This document shows positions 45,398 to 54,392 of a DNA stretch of 64,000 bases, one piece after another (within the stretch, counting starts at the first letter, position 1; each line of letters starts with the position of its first letter). The stretch covers positions 310,001 to 374,000 of the forward strand of contig NZ_CADFEI010000003.1 of NCBI RefSeq assembly GCF_902833225.1, written 5' to 3'. Origin of the DNA: Burkholderia sp. BCC1644 (GTDB lineage Bacteria > Pseudomonadota > Gammaproteobacteria > Burkholderiales > Burkholderiaceae). The notes under the pieces were generated by a model, which had not been told where the DNA came from, searched no databases, and saw only the letters and a list, made by a program, of their open reading frames with translations. The position numbers were made by a program, and so were the translations under genes.

Positions 45398-46750
45398 TCA
45401 GTGCGCCGGGTTTTCCAGTTCCTGCGGTTCGGGCGCGGGTGCGCGCCGCGACGTCATGATCGCGATCGCGGCCAGCGTGGCCGGCACCGCGAGCATCGAC
45501 AGAATCGCGTCGAACTTCCAGCCGAGCCCGAGCAGCGCACCGCCGATCGCCGAGCCGAAAATGCTGCCGAAGCGCCCCATCCCGAGCATCCAGCTCACGC
45601 CGGTCGCCCGCGCGACGGTCGGATAGCGTCCCGGCGCATACGCGTTCAGGCCCGTCTGCGCGCCGCTCATGCAGAACCCGGCCGCGAACACCAGCAGCGC
45701 GAGCGACGACGACAGCGCGCCGGCCCAGGCGAGCACGGCCACGCACAGCCCGCCGCCCAGGTACGCGGCGCCGATCACCGGTGCCGGCCGCACCTTGTCC
45801 ATCAGCCAGCCGACCCCGATCGCGCCGATCGTGCCGCCGATCTGGAACATCGCGGTCACGTTCGCGGCCGTGCTGACCGACAGGCCCGCGTCCTTGATCA
45901 GCGTCGGCAGCCAGCCCGTCAACAGGTAGATCACGAGCAGCCCCATGAAATACGTGATCCACAGCGACACGGTGACGAACCCGTAGCCTTGCGAGAACAG
46001 CACGCCGATCGGCTTGCGCGTCGGCAGCGGCGGCTCGTTCGACACGAACGTCTCGTTGCCGCTGAACTGCCCGCCGCACACGCGGTTCAGCAAGGCGGCG
46101 ATCCGCTGCGACGGCGCCCCGCGGACGGCCAGCAACCGGGCCGATTCGGGCAGCAGCCACAGCTGCAGCGGAATCAGCAGCAGCGGCAGCGTGCCGCCGA
46201 ACAGCAGCACCGTGCGCCAGCCGTGCAGCGGAATCAGCCAGCCGGCGACGAAGCCGATCAGCGCCGAGCCGAGGTTGAAGCCCGTGAACATCACGGTGAT
46301 CATCCGCGCGCGCATCCGCTTCGGTGCGTACTCCGACAGCAGCGTCGTCGTGTTCGGCATCGCCGCGCCGAGGCCGATGCCCGTCAGCAGCCGCAGCACC
46401 GCCATCTCGAACGGCGAGCGCGCGTGTGCGGTCACGATCGTGAACACGCCGAACAGGAACACCGACGCGATCAGCACGCGCTTGCGCCCGAACCGGTCCG
46501 CGCTCGGGCCGGCCACCAGCGCGCCGATCACGAGCCCGATCGGCGCGGCGCTCATCACGAGGCCGAACTCGGGACGCGAGATCGCCCAGTCGTGGATGAT
46601 CGACGGCGCGACGAACCCCATGATCGCGACGTCCATCCCGTCGGCGATCACGACGAGGCAGCACAGCACGACCAGCAGCCACTGGTAGCGCGTCACCGGC
46701 CGGTCGTCGATGAACGACTTGATGTCGACTGTCTTTCCGCTTCCCATCAT
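45398..46750 (-). CDS. MFS aromatic acid:H+ symporter (AAHS family, GalT/PcaK-like)
   Basis: 450 residues, twelve membrane segments. Motifs typical of the AAHS family are DGMDVAIMGFVAPSI in the first helix, ADRFGRKRVL between helices 2 and 3, and PESARLL after helix 6. Two ATGs (46750, 46747) follow AAGGAGA; either may start. It would import gallate. The gene lies between the dioxygenase (117 bp) and hydratase (67 bp) genes. Confidence 0.8.
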   Translation of the reverse strand: MMGSGKTVDIKSFIDDRPVTRYQWLLVVLCCLVVIADGMDVAIMGFVAPSIIHDWAISRPEFGLVMSAAPIGLVIGALVAGPSADRFGRKRVLIASVFLFGVFTIVTAHARSPFEMAVLRLLTGIGLGAAMPNTTTLLSEYAPKRMRARMITVMFTGFNLGSALIGFVAGWLIPLHGWRTVLLFGGTLPLLLIPLQLWLLPESARLLAVRGAPSQRIAALLNRVCGGQFSGNETFVSNEPPLPTRKPIGVLFSQGYGFVTVSLWITYFMGLLVIYLLTGWLPTLIKDAGLSVSTAANVTAMFQIGGTIGAIGVGWLMDKVRPAPVIGAAYLGGGLCVAVLAWAGALSSSLALLVFAAGFCMSGAQTGLNAYAPGRYPTVARATGVSWMLGMGRFGSIFGSAIGGALLGLGWKFDAILSMLAVPATLAAIAIMTSRRAPAPEPQELENPAH

Positions 46751-46867
46751 CTGTCTCCTTGGCGACGATCATTCATCTTGATTCGTCATCCTATTTATAT
46801 GGATTGGTAATCCGCCCGGATCGGCGGACATGAAGGCGCGCGACGTCACGCGCACCTTCGTCGTCCG

Positions 46868-48172
46868 TCACGTGTTTTCCGGCTTCTCCGCGCCATCCCA
46901 GCCGAGCGGCGCCGCACTCTTGCCCGCGACGGAGTACAGCGCGCCCGGCGCATTTCGCGTGCGCTGGAAATCTTCCAGCGATTCGCCTCGCATCGCGGCG
47001 TAGATGTGCAGGTTCGATACGCCCGTCACCGCACCGAGCTTTTCCAGCAGGAAGAAGATCACGCCGTAGCGCAGCAGCCCCAGCCAGTCGCGCCGGCGGA
47101 TCAAGTCGCGCTCCTGCGCGCTGAGGCCGGCCGCGTCGAAGCTCGCTTCGGGATCGCCGATGAACTGCGCGCGATGCGCGGGCTCGATCATCCGGTGCAG
47201 ATAGTCGTTGATCCGATACGCGTCGACGGCCTTCGCGATCGTGAACGGGTAGGTGCCCGGCAACTGCTCGACGCCGGCCAGCTCGGCCGCGATCCGCTGG
47301 CGGTGCCGTTCGGCCGCCGCCGCGTCGATGTCGGTATCGGCCGGCTCGTAGACGGCCGTCGCGATCCCCGTCATCGACGGCAGGTAGTAGCTGCGATGAC
47401 GGCACACGACGCCGGCTGGCAACGCGCCGCGCATCGTGAGCCACATCACGACCTCGGCGCCTTCGTAGCCGCCGAGCGTCGCGTATTCGGCGAGCGGCAT
47501 GCCGGCCAGGCGTTCGGGATCGCGTTCGAGCAGGTCGAGAAAGCGTTCGTCCCATTCGGGGTGGTTGAAACCCGAGCGCTCGCCATGCACCTGGTGCGAC
47601 AGACCGCCGGTCGCGACAATCGCGACGCGCAGATCCTCCGGGTAGCTTTCGATCGCGCGCCGCAGCGCCTGCCCGAGCCGGTAGAAGCGCCGCGCGGACG
47701 GCACCGGCAGTTGCAGCACGCCCATCTGCAGCGGCACGAGCCGGACCGGCCAGTCGGGCCGGTGCGGGCACAGCACCGACAGCGGCGAGAAGCAGCCATG
47801 GTCGAGCGGCTTGTTCTGGAAGAACGACATGTCGAACTCGTCGGCCATCAGCGACTGGCCGACATGCGCGGCGAACGCCGGATGGCCTGCGATCGGCGGC
47901 AGGTCGCGCGCGCCGCCGCCTTCGTCGGCCGGATGCCACTGCGGCCCGACACCGAGGGCGAATGCCGAGTAGTGGTCGAAGAAGAACGACGTGACGTGGT
48001 CGTTGTAGATGAACAGCAGCACGTCCGGACGCTTGTCGGCGAGCCACGCGGCCAGCGGCGCGAAGTTCTCGAAGATCGGTGCCCACACGGGATCGTCGCG
48101 CTTGTTCTTGTCGAACGCGAACCCGATCGTGGGCGTGTGGGAGGCCGCGATGCCTCCGATAATCCGTGCCAT
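46868..48172 (-). CDS. galA: Gallate dioxygenase (fused LigB-LigA type II extradiol)
   Basis: 434 residues from ATG 48172, matching the length of GalA/DesB rather than of the two-subunit LigAB. The N-terminal LigB part has the Fe(II) ligands His12 (ASHTP), His59 (NDH) and Glu240 (GAE) and the catalytic His193 in GGLSHQVHG. After residue about 290 a LigA-like helical domain follows (TYPFTIAKAVDAYRINDYLH). It cleaves gallate to 4-oxalomesaconate. Between its start and the membrane-protein gene there are 79 bp. Confidence 0.85.
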   Translation of the reverse strand: MARIIGGIAASHTPTIGFAFDKNKRDDPVWAPIFENFAPLAAWLADKRPDVLLFIYNDHVTSFFFDHYSAFALGVGPQWHPADEGGGARDLPPIAGHPAFAAHVGQSLMADEFDMSFFQNKPLDHGCFSPLSVLCPHRPDWPVRLVPLQMGVLQLPVPSARRFYRLGQALRRAIESYPEDLRVAIVATGGLSHQVHGERSGFNHPEWDERFLDLLERDPERLAGMPLAEYATLGGYEGAEVVMWLTMRGALPAGVVCRHRSYYLPSMTGIATAVYEPADTDIDAAAAERHRQRIAAELAGVEQLPGTYPFTIAKAVDAYRINDYLHRMIEPAHRAQFIGDPEASFDAAGLSAQERDLIRRRDWLGLLRYGVIFFLLEKLGAVTGVSNLHIYAAMRGESLEDFQRTRNAPGALYSVAGKSAAPLGWDGAEKPENT

Positions 48173-48251
48173 GCCAGTGCTCCTTCGTGATGCTCGAATG
48201 CGGTCCGGCCCGGCCGTCCGCGACAGAATGAATGCGTGCCCTGCCCGCTGC

Positions 48252-48806
48252 CTACGCGCGGGCCGATTGCCGCGGCGCGAGGCTGCGCTTGACGACCAGC
48301 GCGAGCGGAACCGCAAAGACGAAATGCGACATGAACCCGCCGATGATCACGTTCGGATCCAGATAGTTCGGGTGATTGCTCGACGCGATCGCGATCAGCA
48401 CGTGCATCACGATCCACGCGACGATCGCGAAGAACAGCGCGACGAACGTCGCCTCGTAGCCGCGCCGGCGGAACCACGGCCAGATCGCCGCGAAGACGAT
48501 GCCCCACGACAGCGCGAACGCGAAATGAATCGCGGTACCGATGAAGTACGACCCGATGCCGAGCGCGTCCTGCACGGCCTTGCCGAACACGAGCCCCGTC
48601 GCGTTGCGCGGGATGCCGGCAAGCGGCATCAGATGCTGCGCGCCGACCCACACGAGCGCCTCGTAGACCCAGATCAGCACCGCGCCGGTCAACCCGCCGC
48701 GCATGCCTGCCCGCACCGTGTCGGCCCACGCGACACGGCCCGGCGCCGCGTCGGCCTGCCTGCCGCCCGCCGGTTTGCCGGCGCCCAACGTGTGCTGCTG
48801 TCCCAT
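48252..48806 (-). CDS. Integral membrane protein, possibly YagU-like
   Basis: 184 residues from ATG 48806. A soluble 35-residue N-terminus is followed by about four membrane helices (GGLTGAVLIWVYEALVWVGA; FAFALSWGIVFAAIWPWF; FVALFFAIVAWIVMHVLIAI; FMSHFVFAVPLALVV). The HFAFALSWG and SHFVFAVPL segments recall YagU/DUF1440 proteins, but I cannot confirm this. It heads the gallate operon, next to the LysR gene, so it may be a pathway-specific membrane component. Confidence 0.55.
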   Translation of the reverse strand: MGQQHTLGAGKPAGGRQADAAPGRVAWADTVRAGMRGGLTGAVLIWVYEALVWVGAQHLMPLAGIPRNATGLVFGKAVQDALGIGSYFIGTAIHFAFALSWGIVFAAIWPWFRRRGYEATFVALFFAIVAWIVMHVLIAIASSNHPNYLDPNVIIGGFMSHFVFAVPLALVVKRSLAPRQSARA

Positions 48807-48991
48807 TGCCCTGCCTCGCTCGTCAGATGGGTGTCGCGCACGGCGGGACCCCCGGGGTGATCGGACAAACAATGAATCAGATGGCGGCCCGACACGCCGG
48901 CAACTGCATCGATGCGGTTGCCGGAGTCGAAATTACGCATTCGCTGGCAGGGGCAAATAGTCGGGGTAAACCCTTGCATACGATCGAATCG

Positions 48992-49006
48992 GCATGACCG
49001 TCATGC
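48992..49006. promoter_or_regulatory. 15-bp palindrome upstream of LysR, candidate operator
   Basis: GCATGAC-C-GTCATGC, seven-base perfect arms, in the 456-bp gap 48807-49262 between the divergent gallate operon and its LysR gene. No coding sequence is seen in the gap. The symmetric site is a natural candidate for LysR binding, although LysR boxes are usually T-N11-A. Confidence 0.4.
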
Positions 49007-49262
49007 ATTTTCTAACGAAACCATTCCGCTGACGGATAGCCGAAAAGCCCGCCGGATATGGCGTCCACGGCTGGCCACGTTGCGCTCGGTCGGTGCGAAC
49101 ACCGATCCTGGCGATTCAATCCCGATAAACAAAACAGATAGGTCGATAAGCACGACGCAAGCTGCCGCGCCACCGTTCCGGTAAAGTCGGTCGACACCTG
49201 CCGCCCCGGCGCGCCGCGCGCCGGCCGGCCTCCACTGCGGCTCGTCCGCGCGTGACCGACCC

Positions 49263-50516
49263 ATGGACCACACCGATCTCCCGAACCTCGCCTGCCTGTA
49301 TGCGGTGCAGCGCGTCGCCGAAGCCGGCAGCGTGAGCCGCGCGGCCGCAACGCTGTTTCGCGCGCAGTCCGCCGTCACGCGTGCCGTGCAGGAAATCGAA
49401 ACGGCGCTCGGCGAGCCGCTGTTCGAACGGAAGCCGTCCGGCATGCTCGCGACGCCGGTCGGGCGCGCGGTACTGAAGCGCGGCGAGCGCGTGTTCGCCG
49501 AACTCGGCGAGCTGGCGAACTGGTGCGCGCTGCGCCAGTCGCGCCGGCGCGCATCGGCCGACGGCGGGCTGCCCGCGTACCTGCTCAACACGCGGCGGCT
49601 GCAGCTGCTCTCGACGCTCGCACGGCACCGCCACATGCCGAGCGCGGCCCGCACGCTCGGCGTCACGCAGCCGGCCGTCAGCAGCGCGATCCGGATTCTC
49701 GAGAGCGGCGCCGGGTTCGCGCTGTTCCATCGCCATCCGCGCGGCCTGCTGCTGACGAACGACGGCGAGACGTTCCTGCTGCACGTGCGGCGTGCGCTGA
49801 ACGAATTGCGACATGTCGCCGACGACGTCGCCGCGCTGCACGGCAGCATCCAGGGCGTCGTGACCGTCGGCGCGCTGCCGCTCGGCCGCACGCTGATGCT
49901 GCCCGAGGCCGTCGCCCGCGTCGTCACGCGCTTCCCCAAGGTGCGCGTGATCACCGACGAAAGCGCGTACGAAGCGCTCGTCGCCGGCGTGCGCGCGGGC
50001 GACATCGACTTCATCCTCGGCGCGCTGCGCGCCGGCGACCCGACGAGCGACCTCGAAAACGAGCGCCTGATGTCGGAGAACCTCGTCGTGCTCGCGCGGC
50101 GCGATCACCCGCTCGCCGGCGTACGCAACCTCGGCATCAGGAGCCTCGCCGGCGCGCAATGGATCCTGCCGCGCAGCCATGCGCCCGCGCGCGGCCTGTT
50201 CGACACGCTGTTCCGCCGCATGAAGCTCAAGCCGCCGATGCCGACGGTCGAATCGGCCGACCTCGCCGTGATCCGCGGCCTGCTGCTCCACACCGACATG
50301 CTCGCGGTGCTGTCCGCGCAGCAACTGCATTACGAGTGCGAATCGGGGTTGCTGGCCGTTCTCGACGTCCCGCCGATGCGCGAGACGACCCGCGACATCG
50401 GCCTGATGACGCGCACCGGCAGCCCGCCGTCGCCGGCGGCGCGCGCGCTGATCGACGCGCTCCGCATCGTGGCGACCGAAGTCGCGCGCTCGCCGCACGC
50501 CACCGTCGCGCGATAA
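49263..50516 (+). CDS. LysR-type regulator with two tandem HTH domains
   Basis: 417 residues, about 110 longer than usual LysR proteins. Two winged HTH units are visible: residues 10-67 (AEAGSVSRAAATLFRAQSAV, LFERKPSGML) and 112-169 (RHMPSAARTLGVTQPAVSSA, LFHRHPRGLLLTN). The effector domain follows from about 195 (VTVGALPLGRTLMLPEAVA). Divergent from the gallate genes, it is the likely gallate- or tannin-responsive activator. The double DNA-binding region may contact two half-sites per subunit. Confidence 0.85.
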   Translation: MDHTDLPNLACLYAVQRVAEAGSVSRAAATLFRAQSAVTRAVQEIETALGEPLFERKPSGMLATPVGRAVLKRGERVFAELGELANWCALRQSRRRASADGGLPAYLLNTRRLQLLSTLARHRHMPSAARTLGVTQPAVSSAIRILESGAGFALFHRHPRGLLLTNDGETFLLHVRRALNELRHVADDVAALHGSIQGVVTVGALPLGRTLMLPEAVARVVTRFPKVRVITDESAYEALVAGVRAGDIDFILGALRAGDPTSDLENERLMSENLVVLARRDHPLAGVRNLGIRSLAGAQWILPRSHAPARGLFDTLFRRMKLKPPMPTVESADLAVIRGLLLHTDMLAVLSAQQLHYECESGLLAVLDVPPMRETTRDIGLMTRTGSPPSPAARALIDALRIVATEVARSPHATVAR

Positions 50517-50685
50517 GGAAAATGCATGGCGATCGCGCCCGGTTCGCATTGCCCACGCGGTACACACCCCCGCACAATATCCAAGACAGGCAGAGCCACA
50601 CGGCGCCGCGTCGACCTGCGCTCATAAGCGACGGCGATACCGTCGTCCCGCGCACGCCCCACTCGTACGCCCAGGGAGTCAAAGC

Positions 50686-51618
50686 ATGCACGAAGCGACG
50701 ATCGCCTTCATCGGCTTCGGCGAGGCCGGCGGCCTGCTCGGCGGTGCGCTGGCCGCGCGCCGCGTACGCGTAACGATGTACGACCGGCAGCTCGACGATG
50801 CACGCACCGCGCGTGCGATGCGCGACAAGGCCGCGCGCCTGAACGTAGCGGCCGCGCCGACCGTCGCCGACGCGATCCGCGATGCGCGGTGGATCGTCTC
50901 CGCCGTCACGGCATCGTCCGACGCCGAAGTCGTCGAAGCGGTCGCGGCATGTATCAGGCCGGGCCAGACCTTCGTCGACATCAATTCGGTATCGCCCGCG
51001 ATGAAGCAACAGGGCCAGCAACGGATCGAAGCCGCCGGCGGCCGCTATGTCGAAGCGGCCGTGATGGCGCCCGTGCCGCCGGAAGGGCTCGCCGTGCCGA
51101 TGCTGCTCGGTGGCCCGCAGGCCGAAGCGGTCGCGCACGAACTGACGGCGCTCGGCTTCAACGCACGGGCCGTGGCGGCCCGGGTCGGCGTCGCGTCGGC
51201 GGCCAAGATGTGCCGCAGCGTGATGATCAAGGGCATCGAGGCGCTGACCGTCGAATGCCTGGCCGCCGCACGCGCGTACGGGGCCGATGCGCTCGTGCTC
51301 GCATCGTTGCGGCAGACGTTCGACCGGTTCGCGACGTCGCCCGACCTGCCCGGCTACCTGATCGGTCGCGTCGCCGAGCACGGCCGCCGACGCGCGGCGG
51401 AAATGCGCGAAGTCGCCGACACGCTGCGCGAAGGCGACATCGCACCGGACATGAGCGAAGCATGCGCACGCGTGCAGGACCGCTTCGTCGACACGATGGC
51501 CGCGCGCGGGCTCGACTATCAAGCACTGCTGCCGTTCGACTGGGCGCAGGTGCTCGACATGCTGGACGGCCGGCAACCGCTGGAGAACATCACGATGCCG
51601 TCGAAGCCGGTCGCGTGA
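50686..51618 (+). CDS. NAD(P)-binding 6PGDH-like oxidoreductase, DUF1932
   Basis: 310 residues from ATG 50686 (AGGGAG upstream). Rossmann GFGEAG (10-15), INSVSPAMK and the DUF1932 C-terminal helical part (SAAKMCRSVMIKGIEALTVE). The KMCRSVMIKG block has the lysine that acts in the beta-hydroxyacid dehydrogenase family. It follows the LysR gene by 169 bp on the same strand. Gallate breakdown needs no dehydrogenase, so its substrate may be a related hydroxy-acid or a protocatechuate-like compound. Confidence 0.7.
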   Translation: MHEATIAFIGFGEAGGLLGGALAARRVRVTMYDRQLDDARTARAMRDKAARLNVAAAPTVADAIRDARWIVSAVTASSDAEVVEAVAACIRPGQTFVDINSVSPAMKQQGQQRIEAAGGRYVEAAVMAPVPPEGLAVPMLLGGPQAEAVAHELTALGFNARAVAARVGVASAAKMCRSVMIKGIEALTVECLAAARAYGADALVLASLRQTFDRFATSPDLPGYLIGRVAEHGRRRAAEMREVADTLREGDIAPDMSEACARVQDRFVDTMAARGLDYQALLPFDWAQVLDMLDGRQPLENITMPSKPVA

Positions 51619-51619
51619 G

Positions 51620-52177
51620 TTATCTCGGCGCCTGCGCGTGCTCCCCCGCGAACGCCGTCTCCACGAACCGGATCACGTCGTCGAGCGACGACGTGCACAC
51701 GGCATCCGCCGCCAGCGCCTGAAACGCGCCGTCCGGCCCGAAGCAGACGAGCGGCTTGCGCCAGCGTTGCGCCAGCGCGATTTCCTGGGCCGTGCCGTGC
51801 CCGCCCGGCAACGCGACGATCAGGTCGCTGCTCAGCACGTTCACGTGGTTGCGGTTGATCGTCCGCGGATCGGCATCCGGTTCGCGGCGCGGCAGCGGCG
51901 TGAGGATCGGGATGTCGACGAACGGATGCGGATAGCCGTCGAGCGGCACGAAGCCCGCGACCGGATCGGCCTGCGTCGGCAGGATGCCGATCGATCGGCC
52001 GGCCCGCCCCGGCACGCCGGCGAACGCGCGCGCGACGGCCAGCATCACGCCCTGCCCGCCGCCCGTCAGCAGGTTGAAGCCGGCCTGGGCGAGCCATGCG
52101 CCGAGCGGGTCCGAAAACGCGAGCCACGGCTCCTTGCCCGAGCCCATCACGCCGATCGTCCTGTTCTTCTGTTGCAT
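51620..52177 (-). CDS. LOG-like / TIGR00725 family protein
   Basis: 185 residues from ATG 52177. Rossmann-like nucleotide-binding fold: GVMGSGKEP start, LTGGGQGVMLAVARAF, and ALPGGHGTAQEIALA, the PGGxGT motif shared by cytokinin-activating LOG phosphoribohydrolases and SLOG nucleotide sensors. Whether it hydrolyses nucleotides or only binds them is unclear. It follows the MFS gene by 44 bp and ends 2 bp from the convergent DUF1932 gene. Confidence 0.75.
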   Translation of the reverse strand: MQQKNRTIGVMGSGKEPWLAFSDPLGAWLAQAGFNLLTGGGQGVMLAVARAFAGVPGRAGRSIGILPTQADPVAGFVPLDGYPHPFVDIPILTPLPRREPDADPRTINRNHVNVLSSDLIVALPGGHGTAQEIALAQRWRKPLVCFGPDGAFQALAADAVCTSSLDDVIRFVETAFAGEHAQAPR

Positions 52178-52221
52178 CGTGGTTTCCGGTGAAATCGTTG
52201 CGGTGCGCGCGGGCACCACGC

Positions 52222-53469
52222 TCATTCGAGTTCGACGCCCTTCAGCTCGGGGATCAGGAACAGCGTCGCGATCATGTCGAGCACGTAGAGGCCCGCGAGC
52301 AGCGCGATGGCCGTCTGGAACGAGTAGTGCGCAGCCAGCGCGCCGACCGCGACCGGGCCGAAGCCGCCGACCGCGCGACCGATATTCCACAGCACGTTCT
52401 GCGCGGTGGCGCGCGCGGCCGTCGGATAGCCTTCCGACATCAGCGTCCCGTAGCCGCCGACCATCCCGTTGACGAACATGCCCATCAGCGCACCGGCCCA
52501 CAGCATCGCAGTAGGGTCCGTCAGCCGCGCATACGCGATGACCGTGACGACCGAACCGACCTGGTACAGCAGGAACGTCGGCTTGCGCCCGATGCGGTCG
52601 GCCAGTTGCCCGAACACCCACACGCCGATCATCATCCCGACGACGGTCGCCGCCGTCCACAGCCCCGACTTCGTCAGCGAAAAGCCCATCTGCTTCGACA
52701 GGAAGGTCGGCAGCCAGATCATGATCCCGTAGTAGCCGAAGTTCTGGACCGAACAGAGGATCACGATGCCGAGGCTCGTGCGCGCGGTGCGGCCGTCGGC
52801 GACGAGCATGCGGAACGCATTGGATTTCGGCTGCGTCGCGCGCTGCACGAACGCCTCCGGCTCGTGCAGCTTGTTGCGCATCGCCCAGGCGAGCAGCGCG
52901 GGCAGCACGCCGACCAGGAACATGCCGCGCCAGCCGATGTGGAGCAGCAAGAGCGGCGTCAGCAGCGCGGCCAGCAGCACGCCGGCCTGCCAGCCGAGCG
53001 CGACGTAGCACGACACGCGGGCGCGCTTGCTCGCCGGCCACGCTTCCGCCGCGAGCGCCATGCCGATCCCGAACTCGCCGCCCAGCCCGATGCCTGCGAT
53101 GGTGCGGTAGGCCAGCAGATCCCAGAAGCCGCGCGCGAACGCGCACAGGCCGGTGAAGATCGCGAACAGCAGGATCGTCCAGGTCAGCACGCGCACGCGC
53201 CCGTAGCGGTCGCTCAGCGCGCCGAACACGATGCCGCCCGCGACGGCGCCGATCAGCGTCCACGTGACGAGCGCGCCGCCCTGCCCGGGTGTCAAATGCA
53301 GCGCCGCCGTGATCGCCGGCAGCATGAAGCCGAGGATCAGCAGGTCGAAGCCGTCCATCGCATAGCCGATCGCCGACCCGGCCAGCGCTTTCCACGCATA
53401 CGACCCGACCTGCTCCACGCGCGGGGCCGACGGGCCGCCGAGCGTCGAAGATTTCATGTTTGCTGCCAT
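52222..53469 (-). CDS. MFS transporter (AAHS/SHS-like)
   Basis: 415 residues, twelve helices. MDGFDLLILGFMLPAI in the first helix, SDRYGRVRVL after helix 2 and ADRIGRKPTFLL after helix 8 identify the acid:proton symporter group. A second carrier of aromatic or carboxylic acids near the gallate module. ATG 53469 lies behind AGGACA; an internal ATG at 53457 is possible. Probably co-transcribed with the LOG-like gene. Confidence 0.75.
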   Translation of the reverse strand: MAANMKSSTLGGPSAPRVEQVGSYAWKALAGSAIGYAMDGFDLLILGFMLPAITAALHLTPGQGGALVTWTLIGAVAGGIVFGALSDRYGRVRVLTWTILLFAIFTGLCAFARGFWDLLAYRTIAGIGLGGEFGIGMALAAEAWPASKRARVSCYVALGWQAGVLLAALLTPLLLLHIGWRGMFLVGVLPALLAWAMRNKLHEPEAFVQRATQPKSNAFRMLVADGRTARTSLGIVILCSVQNFGYYGIMIWLPTFLSKQMGFSLTKSGLWTAATVVGMMIGVWVFGQLADRIGRKPTFLLYQVGSVVTVIAYARLTDPTAMLWAGALMGMFVNGMVGGYGTLMSEGYPTAARATAQNVLWNIGRAVGGFGPVAVGALAAHYSFQTAIALLAGLYVLDMIATLFLIPELKGVELE

Positions 53470-53737
53470 GGTGTCCTGCCACGAATGTCCGGCGACATTT
53501 TAAGGCCTGTGCCCGCCAACGACGGACGCGGGCGCGCATCGGCGCCGCTGCCGGAACGGCAAGCGCGACATGGCGGGCAATGAACGGGGAAAACGTCGAT
53601 CCGGTGTCGGCGGCGAAGCCGGCGATGTCGCGGCCATGCCGGACACCGGATGAAAGACTGCGGACGGACGGAGTGTTACCGGCGGGCCCGCCGGCGCGAA
53701 CCGGACGGCGCCCTGTGGCCCTGCGGCGCGGCCTGCT

Positions 53738-54067
53738 TCAGCCCTGATCGTCGCCGGGCCACCAGGCCTTGGCCTCGCGGTCGACGGCGAGCGAATCGAG
53801 ATCCTTGCCTTCGAGCCATTTCGGCCGAGGGCCGCGACCCGACCACGAACGGCCGGTCGTCGGATCGTAGTACTTGGCGGGCGCCTTGCGTTTTCGCTGG
53901 ACGATGTAGCCGAGCGCGCTCAGCACTTCCTGCTGCGAAATGCCCAAAAGCTCGACCTGTTCCTTGAATGCCGCGAGCGCGGCCTGCTTCTCCTTCTGCT
54001 TCGCATCCGACAGCTTGATGTTCAGGTCCCGAAGTTGTGCTTCGAGTTCCTGTAGGGCCTGAGTCAT
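53738..54067 (-). CDS. H-NS family nucleoid protein
   Basis: 109 residues from ATG 54067 (GAGG upstream; a longer frame adds MPKEDEY-like residues of no interest). N-terminal coiled coil for oligomerisation (about 5-60) and a C-terminal DNA-binding motif YYDPTTGRSWSGRGPRPKWL, the AT-hook-like loop of Burkholderia H-NS proteins. Silences AT-rich acquired DNA. It is the immediate downstream neighbour of the reverse transcriptase, 325 bp away. Confidence 0.9.
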   Translation of the reverse strand: MTQALQELEAQLRDLNIKLSDAKQKEKQAALAAFKEQVELLGISQQEVLSALGYIVQRKRKAPAKYYDPTTGRSWSGRGPRPKWLEGKDLDSLAVDREAKAWWPGDDQG

Positions 54068-54392
54068 GTATTCATCCTCTTTGGGCATGTTTTTGCAAAA
54101 AACTCCGATGCGCGAACCTACCACGAAGTTCCGTCGATCGGTGCTGTCAAATATGTGAATCGTTTGCCCGAGCCGGCATGATTTGCGCGATGCGCACTAA
54201 ACGACGTCGTGCGTCATCGACACGCAGGACCGGGCCGGCGACGCTCGGCACGTCGCGCACGAACAGGCATGGCGAACGGCTGCGGCAAGTCAGGCGCCGC
54301 CCCTGGCACGGGCGCGGCATGGCGCGAATGATAGCAGTGCGCGACATCGTGTTGCAGAAGTCGTGCGACGGAATCGATGCGGAGCGGGCGGC
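54068..54392. other. Intergenic region between H-NS and reverse transcriptase
   Basis: 325 bases with no supported gene. The stretch 54068-54150 near H-NS is AT-richer and probably holds its promoter. No clear terminator for the reverse transcriptase gene was found. Confidence 0.4.
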
